A DNA stretch of 64,000 nucleotides from Acidobacteriota bacterium (GCA_016195325.1 JACPZX010000062.1:1-64000), one strand, 5' to 3'. Shown: positions 52,379 through 62,485, numbered from the stretch's first letter. Numbers and translations are program-made. Notes: generated by a model not told the origin, from the letters alone.

Positions 52379-54550
52379 TCAGTAGTCGGTCCCCATGATG
52401 CAGGTGCGCGTCGCGAGCCCGTTCAACTGGACGCTCGTCGGTCGCATCATCTCGTTGTCCTCGTGATCGATGATGTGGCAATGCCAGACGTACCCGTGTC
52501 CCTCGTTCGGCGAGAACGGGTAGAAGGCATCCGCCGGGGCGGTCGTCGCGGGAAGCGACGGCGGTGCCCACCGCACGGCGATCCGGGTGACCTGCCCCGG
52601 CATCATGCGCACGGTGTCCTTCCAGCCGGCCTCGTTCGCGTCGGGAGACTTGGCGGGACCTCTCAGGAACGGCCCGACGGCGGGGTTACCGCCCACGGCG
52701 CCGTCGGCGTTCGGAACGTTGTAGTCGTTCGGCGGGCCGAAGCCGTCCACGATGGTGCCGCCGAAGGCGTTCGCGTAGGCCATGAAGTACTTCTTCACGT
52801 CGAACGCCTGCCGGTTGACGAGCTGGAACTGGACGAGGTGCAGGTGGATCGGGTGCGCGTCCGCGGTCGTGTTGACGATCTCCCAGATCTCGGTGTCTCC
52901 TTCCTTCGGAAGCTCCGAGTATCCGGTCGTGATGCCGCCGAGCGTGATCGGGGTGAAGTCGGAGCGGACCATCCCGCTCTCGTCCATCCCGGCCCACATC
53001 GTGTTGTTGACCAGGACCTCCTGCGGACCTCCCTCGAAGTCGAAGCCGTTGACGGTGACGGGAGCCTCGATGACCTCGTTGAGGGTTAGCTGACGCGTCT
53101 TCTGGACCGTGACGCCGGATGCGAGCGTTCCCGACGTCGGATTCACCAGACGGACCATCGGCGTGCGGAGGGCCGCGCCGAGCGACGGGTCGTAGCTGGT
53201 GTCGGTGCCGGTCGCCGCCTTCACGCGGAACTGCATGATGCGGCCGAGGGTCCTGCCGTCGACCGTGTCGCCCGCGGGGTACGGGGTCTTCGCGACGTTG
53301 CGGAGGATGAGGCTCGTCCCCGGCGCGACGCCCGCGAAGTCGATGATCACGTCGGCGCGCTCGCCCGGCATCATCACGAGATGGCGGAGCTGGCTGGCGG
53401 GGGCCCGGGGGTCGATCTTGACGGGGTTGTCGAGATATCCGCCGTCGGTCCCGATCTGCCAGATCGCCGGGCCGTCGGCCTTGGTGGCGGGGTTCGTGAG
53501 GAACATGTCATAGGTGCGGGCGTTCGACCCGTTGATGAAGAGGAAGCGATACCGCTTCGCCTCGACGTCGAGATACGGCCACGCGTGGCCGTTCACCATC
53601 ATCGTGTCGCCCGTGAACTCGGGGACCCAGAAGGGATGGTCGGCGTTCGGGGTGAAGGGGACGCCCGAGGGGAAGTAGAGCTGGCCGTTCTTGTCGAACA
53701 TCCGATCCTGGAGGATGAGCGGGATGGGCCCCGGGAGGTTCGACGGGACCGAGGTGTCGGCGGGGTCGATGATCAAGTAGCCGCCCGCGAGACCCGCGTA
53801 CACGTTGAGCCGCGTCGCCCCCAGCGTGTGGTCGTGGAACCAGAGCGGCGCTGCGTCTTGCGTGTTCGGGTAGCGGTAGACCGCGAGGTTCGAGCCGGGA
53901 CCACCGGTCCCGGGGAAGCTGTAGTAGCCGTGTCCCTGGTAGCTCCCGTCACTCGTGAACCAGGCGTCCGGGCCGCCGTCCAGCTGGGGCGGGACCTCGC
54001 CGCCGTGCAGGTGGACGACCGCGGGGATCGGGCCGTCGTAGTGCTCGGCGCACTCACCGGCCGGGGGCATCCCCTCGTGCCGCTCTTCGTTGCAGGCGTT
54101 CTGCTCCTTGTTGAGAGGATCCGCCCAGTGGAGGGTCTGGTCGGTGGAGTTCTTGTAAGCCAGGAGATTCGACGTCGAGGTGTGGCCGAGGTTGTTGACG
54201 AACGTCGCCTCCGTCGGCACGCCGCGATGCGCGACGACCACCGGACCGAGGTACGTCCCCTGCGCCGTGGTCGGGCACGTGGTGCCGGGGATGTACCCCC
54301 ACACCCAGGTCTCCGGCTTCACGCCGGGGGCGAAGGTGCCCGTGGGCAGCACGTTCGCCTTGAACTCGCACATCGTCAGCGTGTACGGCTGGGTGCCGTC
54401 CACGATGGCGAGGCCGGGAAGCGGATCCACGAACTGCGGGACCGCCGTGGGCTCGAGCGGAATCTGCTCTTCGCCGTACGAGTGAATGGTGGCCGCGGGC
54501 AGGACGGCGAAAGCCGCCAGCGCGAGCCAGAGGAACAGACGTCTCTTCAT
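52379..54550 (-). CDS. multicopper oxidase, CotA/laccase-like
   Basis: Exported oxidase of 723 residues with a signal peptide (about 1-22). The four copper-ligand clusters are HLHGG (about residue 178), WFHDH (about 237), HPIHLH (about 566) and HCHIIDHEDNEMM (about 690). The last includes the type 1 site His-Cys-His...Met. The arrangement resembles bacterial CotA-type laccases and bilirubin oxidases that oxidise phenols, Mn(II) or Cu(I) using oxygen. AAGGGAGGT precedes the start. No copper-handling gene is adjacent, so the physiological substrate is open. Confidence 0.92.
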   Translation of the reverse strand: MKRRLFLWLALAAFAVLPAATIHSYGEEQIPLEPTAVPQFVDPLPGLAIVDGTQPYTLTMCEFKANVLPTGTFAPGVKPETWVWGYIPGTTCPTTAQGTYLGPVVVAHRGVPTEATFVNNLGHTSTSNLLAYKNSTDQTLHWADPLNKEQNACNEERHEGMPPAGECAEHYDGPIPAVVHLHGGEVPPQLDGGPDAWFTSDGSYQGHGYYSFPGTGGPGSNLAVYRYPNTQDAAPLWFHDHTLGATRLNVYAGLAGGYLIIDPADTSVPSNLPGPIPLILQDRMFDKNGQLYFPSGVPFTPNADHPFWVPEFTGDTMMVNGHAWPYLDVEAKRYRFLFINGSNARTYDMFLTNPATKADGPAIWQIGTDGGYLDNPVKIDPRAPASQLRHLVMMPGERADVIIDFAGVAPGTSLILRNVAKTPYPAGDTVDGRTLGRIMQFRVKAATGTDTSYDPSLGAALRTPMVRLVNPTSGTLASGVTVQKTRQLTLNEVIEAPVTVNGFDFEGGPQEVLVNNTMWAGMDESGMVRSDFTPITLGGITTGYSELPKEGDTEIWEIVNTTADAHPIHLHLVQFQLVNRQAFDVKKYFMAYANAFGGTIVDGFGPPNDYNVPNADGAVGGNPAVGPFLRGPAKSPDANEAGWKDTVRMMPGQVTRIAVRWAPPSLPATTAPADAFYPFSPNEGHGYVWHCHIIDHEDNEMMRPTSVQLNGLATRTCIMGTDY

Positions 54551-54891
54551 GCGGGACCTCCCTTGAGCATGCTGGGCCTCAATCGAGGCCGGTGTCGGAC
54601 GGTTGAGGGCTGGAAGAGCCCCGGAGGTTCGCCGTCTGCGGGCGGGGGGCGAAGCTCGGGTTCGTGCGGGCCGGGTACTTGCCTCGTCATCGCAAGAAGC
54701 GTTCCGCCCGCCCGCCGCGGTCCGCGTCTCCCGAGCGTGGCGGTCTTCAGCGAGGATGATCGCGTCGGGTCAAGCGTTTGCGTGGCCCGGAGGGGAGTGC
54801 GGAGAATCGCAACGGCCGTCGAGAGAGCGCCGTCTCGCGCGGGACGTCGTGAAGGAACGCACTTCGTCCCGCGGGGCCGGCACGGAAGATC
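54551..54891. other. non-coding gap between the oxidase and accD
   Basis: No convincing gene. It holds the ribosome binding site of the oxidase gene at its left end and a 6-bp inverted repeat GGCCTC-AATC-GAGGCC at 54575-54590 close to the oxidase start, possibly an operator or leader hairpin. The remainder is G+C-rich sequence without visible structure. Confidence 0.5.
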
Positions 54892-54921
54892 TTGGACCCC
54901 GCCCGCCCCGTCTGTTAGGCT
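54892..54921 (+). promoter_or_regulatory. promoter for accD-folC
   Basis: TTGGAC (54892-54897), 18-bp spacer, TAGGCT (54916-54921). The start would be near 54928, just ahead of the ribosome binding site AAGGAG at 54934-54939. Confidence 0.55.
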
Positions 54922-54948
54922 TCCCCACTCACGAAGGAGATGATGCCC

Positions 54949-55824
54949 GTGGCCTGGTTCAAGAAAGAGAAGACCCCCAAGCAGCCGGTCGAGGAAAAGC
55001 GCGTCCGGATCCCCGGCGGGCTGTGGGTCAAGTGCGACAACTGCCGCGAGATCATCTACAAGAAGGAAGTCCTCAGGAACGCGAACGTCTGCCCGAAGTG
55101 CAACTACCACTTCCGGATCTCGTCGCGCGAGCGCTTGCAGATCCTCTTCGACAACGGCCTCTACGAGGAGTTCGATCGCGACATCTCGCCCACCGACCCG
55201 TTGTCGTGGAAGGACTCGAAGCCGTACAAGGATCGCCTGAAGGCGTACCAGGAGTCGACCGGACTGAAGGACGCGATCGTCAACGCCGTCGGCCTCATCG
55301 GCGGCATCCCGTCCGTCATCTCGGCGATGGAGTACGGCTTCATGGGCGGGAGCATGGGATCGGTCGTAGGGGAGAAGATCGCCCGCGCCGGCGAGCGCGC
55401 CCTCGCCGATCGCAGGCCGCTCATCGTGGTGTCGGCGTCGGGAGGCGCGCGGATGCAGGAGGGGATCCTCTCGCTGATGCAGATGGCGAAGATCTCGTCC
55501 GTCCTCGCGAAGCTCGACGACGAAGGGATCCCCTTCATCTCGATTCTCACCGACCCGACGACCGGCGGCGTCACGGCGTCGTTCGCGATGCTCGGGGATC
55601 TGAACATCGCCGAGCCGAAGGCGCTCATCGGCTTCGCCGGCCCCCGCGTCATCGAGCAGACGATCCGCGAGACGCTCCCCGAGGGGTTCCAGCGCTCCGA
55701 GTTCCAGCTCGAGAAGGGGATGATCGACATGGTCGTCGATCGCGCCAACCTCAAGGCCACGCTCGAGAGGTGCCTGCGCTTCATGGTGGCGGGCGCCGGG
55801 GTGGACGGCGCAAGGTCCGCCTGA
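54949..55824 (+). CDS. accD: acetyl-CoA carboxylase carboxyltransferase subunit beta
   Basis: Beta subunit of the carboxyltransferase that makes malonyl-CoA for fatty acid synthesis. GTG 54949 is preferred: it leaves 9 bp from AAGGAG and begins MAWFKK, the usual AccD start. The ATGs at 54940 and 54943 are too close to the site. It has 291 residues. A four-cysteine zinc ribbon (Cys29, 32, 48, 51) is followed by the crotonase fold with SASGGARMQEG and DPTTGGVTASFA. folC follows 31 bp later, a common arrangement. Confidence 0.95.
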   Translation: MAWFKKEKTPKQPVEEKRVRIPGGLWVKCDNCREIIYKKEVLRNANVCPKCNYHFRISSRERLQILFDNGLYEEFDRDISPTDPLSWKDSKPYKDRLKAYQESTGLKDAIVNAVGLIGGIPSVISAMEYGFMGGSMGSVVGEKIARAGERALADRRPLIVVSASGGARMQEGILSLMQMAKISSVLAKLDDEGIPFISILTDPTTGGVTASFAMLGDLNIAEPKALIGFAGPRVIEQTIRETLPEGFQRSEFQLEKGMIDMVVDRANLKATLERCLRFMVAGAGVDGARSA

Positions 55825-55855
55825 CGCTCCGCCCGCCGCGAGCGCGCGAGGAGCG

Positions 55856-57181
55856 ATGACTCACGAAGAGGTTCTCGCCTACCTCCACTCGCTCGAAGCG
55901 CTCGGCATCAAGCTCGCGCTGAAGAACGTCTCGGGACTCCTCGAAGCCCTCGGCAACCCTCAATCGGCTTTTCCCAGCGTTCTCGTGACCGGGACGAACG
56001 GGAAGGGATCGGTCGCCGCGATGCTCGCGTCGATCCTGCATCGCGCCGGCCACCGGATCGGGCTCTACACGTCGCCTCATCTGATCCGGCACGAGGAGAG
56101 GATCGTCGTGGACGGACGGCCGATCGCCGCCGCCGACTTCGACGCGGTGGTGACGGACGTTCGGGGGACGATCGAGCGGCTGGTCGGGAGCGGCGCGCTC
56201 CAGGCCCCCCCGACGCACTTCGAGACAATCACGGCGGCGGCCTTCCTCCACTTCGCGCGCGCGAAGATCGAACTCGCGGTGCTCGAGGTGGGGATGGGTG
56301 GGCGGCTCGACGCGACGGTCCTCGCGCGCCCCCGCCTCGCCCTCGCGACGAACGTCGCTCTCGAGCACACCGCCTACCTCGGGGACACGATCGCGAAGAT
56401 CGCCGCCGAGAAGGCCGGCGTGCTCCTCGAAGGGGGAGTCCTGTTGTCCGGCGAGCGCGCTCCCGAGGCGCTCGACGCCTTCCGGCGCCGCGCGGAGGAA
56501 ACCGGCGGACGGTTCGTGGAGCTGGCGTCGTACGCGACCGTGGAGGGTGAGCCCGGGGGCCCTCTCGCGATCCGCACGCGGCGGCGGGAGCACCTCGGGC
56601 TCGAGGTGGCGCTTCGCGGCCCGCACCAGGCGGGGAACGCGGCGCTGGCCGTCGCGGCGTGCGATCTCCTGGACGAGATGGGGTTCACCGTCCCCGCGGA
56701 GGCGATCGGGCGCGGGCTGGCGGAGGCGCGCTGGCCCGGGCGATTCCAGATCGTCGAGGGGTCGCCGCGCGTCGTCCTCGACGGGGCGCACAACCCTGCG
56801 GCGTGCGAGGCGCTCGCGACGGCGCTCGCGGCGCTCCCGGGCGCGTCGCCGCGCGCGACGACGCTCGTCTTCGGGGTCCTCAGGGACAAGGAGCACGTGC
56901 CGATGATGCGGGCGCTCTTCCCCCGGGCCGCCCGCGTCGTCCTCACGCGCGGCCGGGCTCCGAGATTCCGTGACCCCCACGGCCTCCTCCCGGAGGCCCG
57001 CCGCATCGCGGCGGAATTCCACGCCGATCGGTCAACCATCGTCAGCGCTGCCGAGTCAATAGGAGAGGCGCTCCGGGAGGCGAGGGGTGAGACCCCTGCC
57101 TCCGGAATCGTCTGCGTGGCCGGAAGCCTCTATCTCGTCGGCGAGGCGATGGAACTCCTCGGCATCGAGCCGTGGGAATGA
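55856..57181 (+). CDS. folC: folylpolyglutamate synthase / dihydrofolate synthase
   Basis: Mur-ligase-like cytoplasmic enzyme of 441 residues that adds glutamate to dihydropteroate and folates. The ATP loop VTGTNGKGSVA is at about residues 44-54, LYTSPHL follows at about 75, and GGRLDATV and LDGAHNPAACEAL mark the central and C-terminal domains. It is cotranscribed with accD and its stop lies just ahead of the propeller gene. Confidence 0.93.
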   Translation: MTHEEVLAYLHSLEALGIKLALKNVSGLLEALGNPQSAFPSVLVTGTNGKGSVAAMLASILHRAGHRIGLYTSPHLIRHEERIVVDGRPIAAADFDAVVTDVRGTIERLVGSGALQAPPTHFETITAAAFLHFARAKIELAVLEVGMGGRLDATVLARPRLALATNVALEHTAYLGDTIAKIAAEKAGVLLEGGVLLSGERAPEALDAFRRRAEETGGRFVELASYATVEGEPGGPLAIRTRRREHLGLEVALRGPHQAGNAALAVAACDLLDEMGFTVPAEAIGRGLAEARWPGRFQIVEGSPRVVLDGAHNPAACEALATALAALPGASPRATTLVFGVLRDKEHVPMMRALFPRAARVVLTRGRAPRFRDPHGLLPEARRIAAEFHADRSTIVSAAESIGEALREARGETPASGIVCVAGSLYLVGEAMELLGIEPWE

Positions 57182-57204
57182 GCTCACATTCAGCGAGGGA
57201 CTCG

Positions 57205-58530
57205 ATGTCGAGGGGGCGATCCGGATCTGCGGCGCTCACCGCATGGCTCGCCTGTTCGCTGCTCGCGGCGGCCGGCCTCGCCAGCCTCGTTGCCCCGGCC
57301 CGCGCCGCGGGCGACGACGTGAAGCAGCTGCGCCAGCAGATGCTGGCCGCCTACCAGGCGAAGGACTACCCGCTGATGCTGAGCGTCTCGCTGAAGATCC
57401 TGGCGCTCGATCCGGGAAACCCGAAGCAGATCTTCAACGTCGCGCTGGCCGAGACGAAGACGGGCGACACCGCGTCGGCGTCGAAGCACCTGATCGATCT
57501 GGCCGATCGCGGGCTCGACTTCGGGATCGCGGACGCCGACGAGTTCGTCGCGCTGCGCGCGTCGAAGGACTACGAGCCGCTCAAGCGCCGGCTCGACGAG
57601 CTTCGGACACCGCTCGGCAAGGCCCAGCCCGGCTTCACGCTGGTCGAGAGGGATCAGATCCCGGAGGGGATCGCCTACGACGCGACCGGCCGCACGTGGT
57701 ACGTGAGCAGCGTCCACCACCGGAAGATCGTCGCGCGCACGGACGAGGGGAAGATCGCGGACTTCGTGAAGGAAGGGGAGGACGGCCTCTTCAGCGTGCT
57801 CGGGATGGCCATCGACGCGAAGCGGCGATGGCTGTGGGCGTGCACGTCGGCGCTCCCCGAGATGACCGGGTACGACAAGGCGCTCGAGGGACACACCGGC
57901 GTCTACAAGTACGATCTCGCCTCCGGCAAGCTGCTCAAGAAGTACATGATGGCGGGCGAGGCACACCCGCGCGCTCTCGGCGACGTCGTCGTCGCCCCGT
58001 CGGGCGACGTCTATCTTTCCGACGGCTTGACCGGCGGCGTCTATCGAATCCTCCTCGCGAAGGACGAGATCGAGGAGTTCGTGGCGCCGGGGGTCCTCCG
58101 CTCCGCGCAGGGGATGGCCTTCCCGACGGGGGAGAAGACCCTCTACGTCGCCAACTACGGCGGCGGGGTCATCGCGGTCGACGTCGCCACGGGCGCTCGG
58201 CGCGACGTCGCCTCCCCCGAAAAGCTCCCCCTCCTCGGCATCGACGGGCTCGTCGCGTACGGGAACGGCTTCATCGTCACGCAGAACGGCATCGACCCGC
58301 ACCGCGTCACGCGCTATTACCTCGACGCGGCGGGCGACAGGGTCGAGCGAGGGGAGATCCTCGAGATCAACGACCCGAGGTTCCGCGATCCGACGCTCGG
58401 CGTCGTCGTCGGCGACTTCTACTACTTCGTCGCGAACAGCCAGTGGGGGTTGTTCGACAAGGAGTCGAAGCTCCCCGGGGACGCCCGGCTCGCGGCGCCG
58501 CTCGTCCTCAGAATCCCGCTCGGAGGCTGA
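57205..58530 (+). CDS. exported SMP-30/NHL-like beta-propeller protein
   Basis: A 441-residue exported protein. ATG 57205, with GAGGGA 5 bp upstream, starts a good signal peptide ending APARAA. ATG 57178, overlapping the folC stop, is the alternative. After a short TPR-like helical part (about 38-130) there is a propeller of the SMP-30/gluconolactonase kind (IPEGIAYDATGRTWYVSS, GMAIDAKRRWLWACT, DVVVAPSGDVYLSDG, GMAFPTGEKTLYVANYGGG). No clear metal-dependent lactonase site can be assigned, so function is unknown. Confidence 0.8.
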   Translation: MSRGRSGSAALTAWLACSLLAAAGLASLVAPARAAGDDVKQLRQQMLAAYQAKDYPLMLSVSLKILALDPGNPKQIFNVALAETKTGDTASASKHLIDLADRGLDFGIADADEFVALRASKDYEPLKRRLDELRTPLGKAQPGFTLVERDQIPEGIAYDATGRTWYVSSVHHRKIVARTDEGKIADFVKEGEDGLFSVLGMAIDAKRRWLWACTSALPEMTGYDKALEGHTGVYKYDLASGKLLKKYMMAGEAHPRALGDVVVAPSGDVYLSDGLTGGVYRILLAKDEIEEFVAPGVLRSAQGMAFPTGEKTLYVANYGGGVIAVDVATGARRDVASPEKLPLLGIDGLVAYGNGFIVTQNGIDPHRVTRYYLDAAGDRVERGEILEINDPRFRDPTLGVVVGDFYYFVANSQWGLFDKESKLPGDARLAAPLVLRIPLGG

Positions 58531-58649
58531 TACCCTCGCCGTATTTCCCCGCCGGACCCCAATTTTGGGCGATCCCGTATTAGACTCAACGCCGAGCCGC
58601 AGGTTCGGGGGGATCTTCGGCGCGAGGGCGATTTCAGCCGTGGGGGGAG

Positions 58650-58677
58650 CCGTTCCATCACACCTGCCCTGGAACGG
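58650..58677 (+). terminator. hairpin between the propeller and porin genes
   Basis: CCGTTCCA (58650-58657) pairs with TGGAACGG (58670-58677), followed by the pyrimidine-rich TGTCTCTTCTTCC. It may end transcription of the accD-folC-propeller unit, or be a leader hairpin of the porin operon. The T-run is weak. Confidence 0.35.
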
Positions 58678-58754
58678 TGTCTCTTCTTCCTGATTCCCGG
58701 CCTCGCTGATCCTACCGGCAACGAACGCGTCACTTCGACAAGGGGACTTTCGTC

Positions 58755-59912
58755 ATGGGGCATCACGCCCGGCAGGAAGGACACCAGCCGCTCGGCCTCG
58801 CCGCCGGCGCCCTGGTGTTGATCGCATTCACCGGAGTGTTTTCCGGCGCGGCCCGGGCCGACCAGCCGGACGAGCACGATCAGCATTCGGATCACACCGA
58901 CATCTTCAAGGGTGGTGAGTTCTCTCCGAAGTTCACGCTGCACGGCTTCGCCGACGTCACCGGCTCCGCGCAGTGGCCCCGGCCCGCGCAGGCGGGCCAG
59001 TCGTCGTTCTCGATCGGCGCGCTCGATCTCTACATGGTCTCCCGCCTGGCGAACAACATCTCGTTTCTCGGCGAGACGGTCTTCGAGAGCGACGAGAACG
59101 GCAAGGCCAAGGTGGACGTCGAGCGACTCGCGATCAAGTACACCCTCTCGGATCACTTCTGGCTGGCGCTGGGGCGCAACCACACCGCGCTGGGGTACTG
59201 GAACGAGGCCTTCCATCATGGAGCTTTCCTCCAGCCCACCGTGGAAAGACCCGAAGGGCTGAAGTTCGAGGACGAAGGCGGCGATCTGCCGGTGCACGAA
59301 GTGGGCATTGCGACGGGGGGGCGATGGTTCCATGGCCCCTGGGGGTTCGAGTACGGGGCGAATCTCGCCAACGGAAGGGCGACGACCTCCGAGCGGGTCC
59401 AGAACAGCGTCGACAAGAACGACAAGAAGTCGTTCACCCTGAGGCTGACCGTCTCGCGGGAAAGGAAGCGCAGGTTCCTCTTCGGTCCGATGATCCACCT
59501 CGATCTCATCCCGGCGGACCCCTTGATCCCGGGGCGCGCGGGGGAGATCAGCGAGCGAATCCTCGGGGCCCACGCCGCGTTTCTCAGCGACCGGATCGAT
59601 CTGATCACGGAGTACTACGCCATCCGGCACGAAGATCAGCTGACCGGCGCGATCTACAACCACCCCACCTATTTCGCCATCGTGGAGTGGAAGCCGGGAA
59701 AGAAGTGGAAGCCGTACGCCGGCTACGACCGCATGGCGCTGGACGAGAGCGATCCCTTCTATGCGGGTTTCGCGTCGGCGTTGACGCGGAAGATCGTCGG
59801 AGTCCGGTGGGATCTGCACCCTTTCAATGCGATCAAGTTCGAATACAACCACGACGACCGGTTGGGAATCAGATCCCATGGCATCATCGTCCAGACGGCC
59901 TTCACGTTCTAG
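58755..59912 (+). CDS. outer membrane porin-like protein
   Basis: A 385-residue protein with a signal peptide (about 1-36, ending RADQP), a His-rich mature start (DEHDQHSDHTD) and then amphipathic beta strands with aromatic girdles, ending in FTF as outer membrane barrels do. The sequence resembles phosphate-selective-porin-like or carbohydrate-porin-like barrels, but I cannot name the family surely. AAGGGGA precedes the ATG. It is first of four genes with a substrate-binding-like protein and a two-component system. The histidine cluster may bind metal. Confidence 0.75.
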   Translation: MGHHARQEGHQPLGLAAGALVLIAFTGVFSGAARADQPDEHDQHSDHTDIFKGGEFSPKFTLHGFADVTGSAQWPRPAQAGQSSFSIGALDLYMVSRLANNISFLGETVFESDENGKAKVDVERLAIKYTLSDHFWLALGRNHTALGYWNEAFHHGAFLQPTVERPEGLKFEDEGGDLPVHEVGIATGGRWFHGPWGFEYGANLANGRATTSERVQNSVDKNDKKSFTLRLTVSRERKRRFLFGPMIHLDLIPADPLIPGRAGEISERILGAHAAFLSDRIDLITEYYAIRHEDQLTGAIYNHPTYFAIVEWKPGKKWKPYAGYDRMALDESDPFYAGFASALTRKIVGVRWDLHPFNAIKFEYNHDDRLGIRSHGIIVQTAFTF

Positions 59913-59913
59913 C

Positions 59914-60396
59914 GTGACGGCGCCCCGCCTTCTGTCGGCGGCCCTCGTCGCGACGCTGGCTCTCTCGACGCCCGTCGTCGCGGGCGAGGCGGAGGACTAT
60001 CTGGTCATCGTCAGCCCCGACGTGCCCGTCTCCAACCTGAGCGTCGACGAGGTGCGGCGGATCTTCCTCTTCCGGGAGAAATACTGGAAGGCCGGTCTCC
60101 AGGTCACCATCATCCTCTCGGACGAGGGGCTCGAAACCGGATCCCTGCTTCTCCAGAAGGTGTATCGGATGGATTACGTCGCCCTGCGGCGGCTCATCCT
60201 GGAGAGGCTCTATCAGGGGGAGATCGATCTGGCGCCAAAGGTCGTCTCCTCCGACCGCGTCGCGGCCGACTACGTGGCCGCGGGACACGGCCTCATCACG
60301 ATCGCGCGCGCGAGCGCGGCGCAGAAGAAGCCCGTGAAGATCCTCTCCGTCGACGGCCTCGCCGCCGGAGCGCCGGGCTATCCGCTGCGGAAATAG
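59914..60396 (+). CDS. short phosphate-binding (PstS-like) periplasmic protein
   Basis: A 160-residue exported protein. It resembles the small PBP-like proteins related to PstS: VIVSPDVPVSNLSVDEVRRIF, LFREKYWKAG, and a C-terminal ADYVAAGHGLITIARAS. Only about half of a full periplasmic binding protein is present, as is usual for this small group. GTG 59914, one base after the porin stop, is chosen; ATG 59878 inside the porin gene is an alternative giving a more basic signal peptide. It lies directly before the kinase gene (5-bp gap), so it may be the ligand-binding partner of that sensor. Ligand not shown. Confidence 0.75.
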   Translation: MTAPRLLSAALVATLALSTPVVAGEAEDYLVIVSPDVPVSNLSVDEVRRIFLFREKYWKAGLQVTIILSDEGLETGSLLLQKVYRMDYVALRRLILERLYQGEIDLAPKVVSSDRVAADYVAAGHGLITIARASAAQKKPVKILSVDGLAAGAPGYPLRK

Positions 60397-60400
60397 ATCC

Positions 60401-62485
60401 ATGATCGGCTTCCTCTCGCGCAGTCTCTTCACCAAGCTGCTCCTGACGTTTCTCCTGGTCATGGTCATCGCCTTCGCCGTCGAGTCCGGCCTGGCGATCC
60501 TCGCCGGCGAGGGAGCCATCGAGAATCTGGTCCAGGAGAACCTGACGGGGCAGGCCCAGGACGTCCTGGAGGAGGTAAATCGGTATCTCGCCGACCGGGG
60601 CCGCGAGGTCAAGTCATGGTCGACCCTGAGCATCATGGACGACGTCCTCGTCGACGACAGGACGCTGACCATAGAGAACCTCCTGCTCGAGCTTCAGCGC
60701 GAAGAACCCCGTCACTACGCCACGCTGACCGTGACCAGCAGCTCCAACAGGGTAATCGCGTCCTCGTCGCTGCAGAGGATCGGGCAGGCATTGCCCGTCG
60801 GCGCGAAGGCGCTGGCCCAGGTGCCCGGCACGGAGTTCTGGACGAGCGAGCCGCCCCATGACGTGGAAGGCGCGCCCGCGTACTTCGTGGTGAGACACCC
60901 TATCAAGTCGCCGCTGGTGGCCGGCTCGCCCGTGGGGTGGCTCTTCGCCGACGTGCGATGGGATCCGGTCGAGGAAATCGTCGCCGGATCCGAGCTGATC
61001 GGAGCGAAGTCGAACGCCGGGAAGATTTTCCTTCTGGTCGACTCCGCCGGCAACCTTCTCGCGGGCCGGGCGGCGTTCATGGAGCGCACCTCCGGGGGCC
61101 TCGATCTCCTGCGGCGCGCCGTGGCGGAGAGCGCCCCGAGCCGGACGCTTCGAAGCGTCGATGACTATCTCGTCGCCGATTACTCCGCCACACCGTCCGG
61201 AGACTCCCTCGGCCAGGGTCTGCGCGTCATCGCCCTCTGGCACAGAGATCGCGCCTTCGCGGTCGTGAGGATCTTCGAGAGGGTCGTGCTCGGCTCCGCC
61301 TGTCTCGGCGTGCTGCTCGCCGCCGGGGCTTCGTACGTCAGCGCGAAGGCCATCGCGCGGAGACTCCAGAAGCTGACCGAAGGGACCGGGCGTCTGGCCC
61401 GCGGAGATCTGACCTACCGCGTGGAGGAGGGGCCGAGCGACGAGTTCGGCCTCGTGGCCCGATCCTTCAACAAGATGGGATTCGAGCTGGAGAGCGCGCG
61501 CCAGGGGCTGGAAGCCGCGGTGGCCCGGTGGAAGGCGCTCGTGACCTACGCGCCCGACATCATCATGACCGTGAGCCGCGATGGGAAGATCCTCTTCATC
61601 AATCGTGTCGTCGCCGGGTACTCCGTGAACGAGGTGATCGGGTCGAGCATCTACGAGTACACTCCCGCGGCGCACCATGAGAGGCTGCGGCAGTCGGTGG
61701 AGCGCGTCTTCAGCACCGGCGAGGCGACCGGCCTCGATCTCGAGGGACCGGGGACGGATGGAGCCCTCGGGTGGTACTCGACCCGCATCGGTCCGGTCAT
61801 CCAGGACGGGCAGGTGGTCTCGGCCACGATCATCACGACGGACATCACCAAGCGGAAGCTGCTGGAAAGGGAGATCCTCGAGATCTCCGAGCTCGAGAGA
61901 GAGCGGATCGGGCGCGATCTTCACGACGGGCTGGGCCAGGTGCTGACCGGGGTCGCGCTGCTGAGCAAGGGACTGCAGAGAAAGCTGTTCGCGACGCAAA
62001 GCGACGGGCAGGGGGAGGCGGGCCGGATCGGCGAGCTGATCAGCGACGCCATCCTGCAGACGCGCTCGCTCGCCAGAGGTCTCTTCCCGATCGACCTGGA
62101 CAGCAAGGGGCTCAAGGGCTCGCTGGAGGAGCTGGCCGGCAGCGTCGAGCAGATGTCCGGGATCACCTGCCGGGTCGAGGGGGAGCTGGCGTCCCCGGTG
62201 CAGAGCCGCTCCAAGACGACCCACCTCTTCAGGATCGCGCAGGAGGCGGTGAGCAACGCCCTGCGTCATGGGAAAGCGATCTCGATCCTGATCTCGTTGA
62301 ACAGCACGTCGGACGCGAACTTCCTGCGCATCCGGGACGATGGAGTCGGGTTTCCCGGCCTGCCGTCGCTGCACGAAGGCATCGGCTTGAGATTCATGCG
62401 GTATCGCGCGGGAGTGATCGGCGCCACCCTGGAGTTCAGCGGGAATCCCGCAGGCGGCACGTTGGTGACCTGTCGCTTCACGTAA
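60401..62485 (+). CDS. NarX-type sensor histidine kinase with PAS domain
   Basis: A 694-residue membrane kinase. The first helix is at about 12-32, an extracytoplasmic sensor domain of about 250 residues follows (Cache/CHASE-like in size), and the second helix is at about 290-312. HAMP (about 315-370), PAS (about 380-490), HisKA_3 with the phosphorylated His508 in RIGRDLHDGLGQ, and a HATPase (LFRIAQEAVSNALRHG; RDDGVGF) complete it. It is the partner of the next gene's NarL-type regulator. The position after the porin and binding protein suggests sensing of the solute they handle. Confidence 0.92.
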   Translation: MIGFLSRSLFTKLLLTFLLVMVIAFAVESGLAILAGEGAIENLVQENLTGQAQDVLEEVNRYLADRGREVKSWSTLSIMDDVLVDDRTLTIENLLLELQREEPRHYATLTVTSSSNRVIASSSLQRIGQALPVGAKALAQVPGTEFWTSEPPHDVEGAPAYFVVRHPIKSPLVAGSPVGWLFADVRWDPVEEIVAGSELIGAKSNAGKIFLLVDSAGNLLAGRAAFMERTSGGLDLLRRAVAESAPSRTLRSVDDYLVADYSATPSGDSLGQGLRVIALWHRDRAFAVVRIFERVVLGSACLGVLLAAGASYVSAKAIARRLQKLTEGTGRLARGDLTYRVEEGPSDEFGLVARSFNKMGFELESARQGLEAAVARWKALVTYAPDIIMTVSRDGKILFINRVVAGYSVNEVIGSSIYEYTPAAHHERLRQSVERVFSTGEATGLDLEGPGTDGALGWYSTRIGPVIQDGQVVSATIITTDITKRKLLEREILEISELERERIGRDLHDGLGQVLTGVALLSKGLQRKLFATQSDGQGEAGRIGELISDAILQTRSLARGLFPIDLDSKGLKGSLEELAGSVEQMSGITCRVEGELASPVQSRSKTTHLFRIAQEAVSNALRHGKAISILISLNSTSDANFLRIRDDGVGFPGLPSLHEGIGLRFMRYRAGVIGATLEFSGNPAGGTLVTCRFT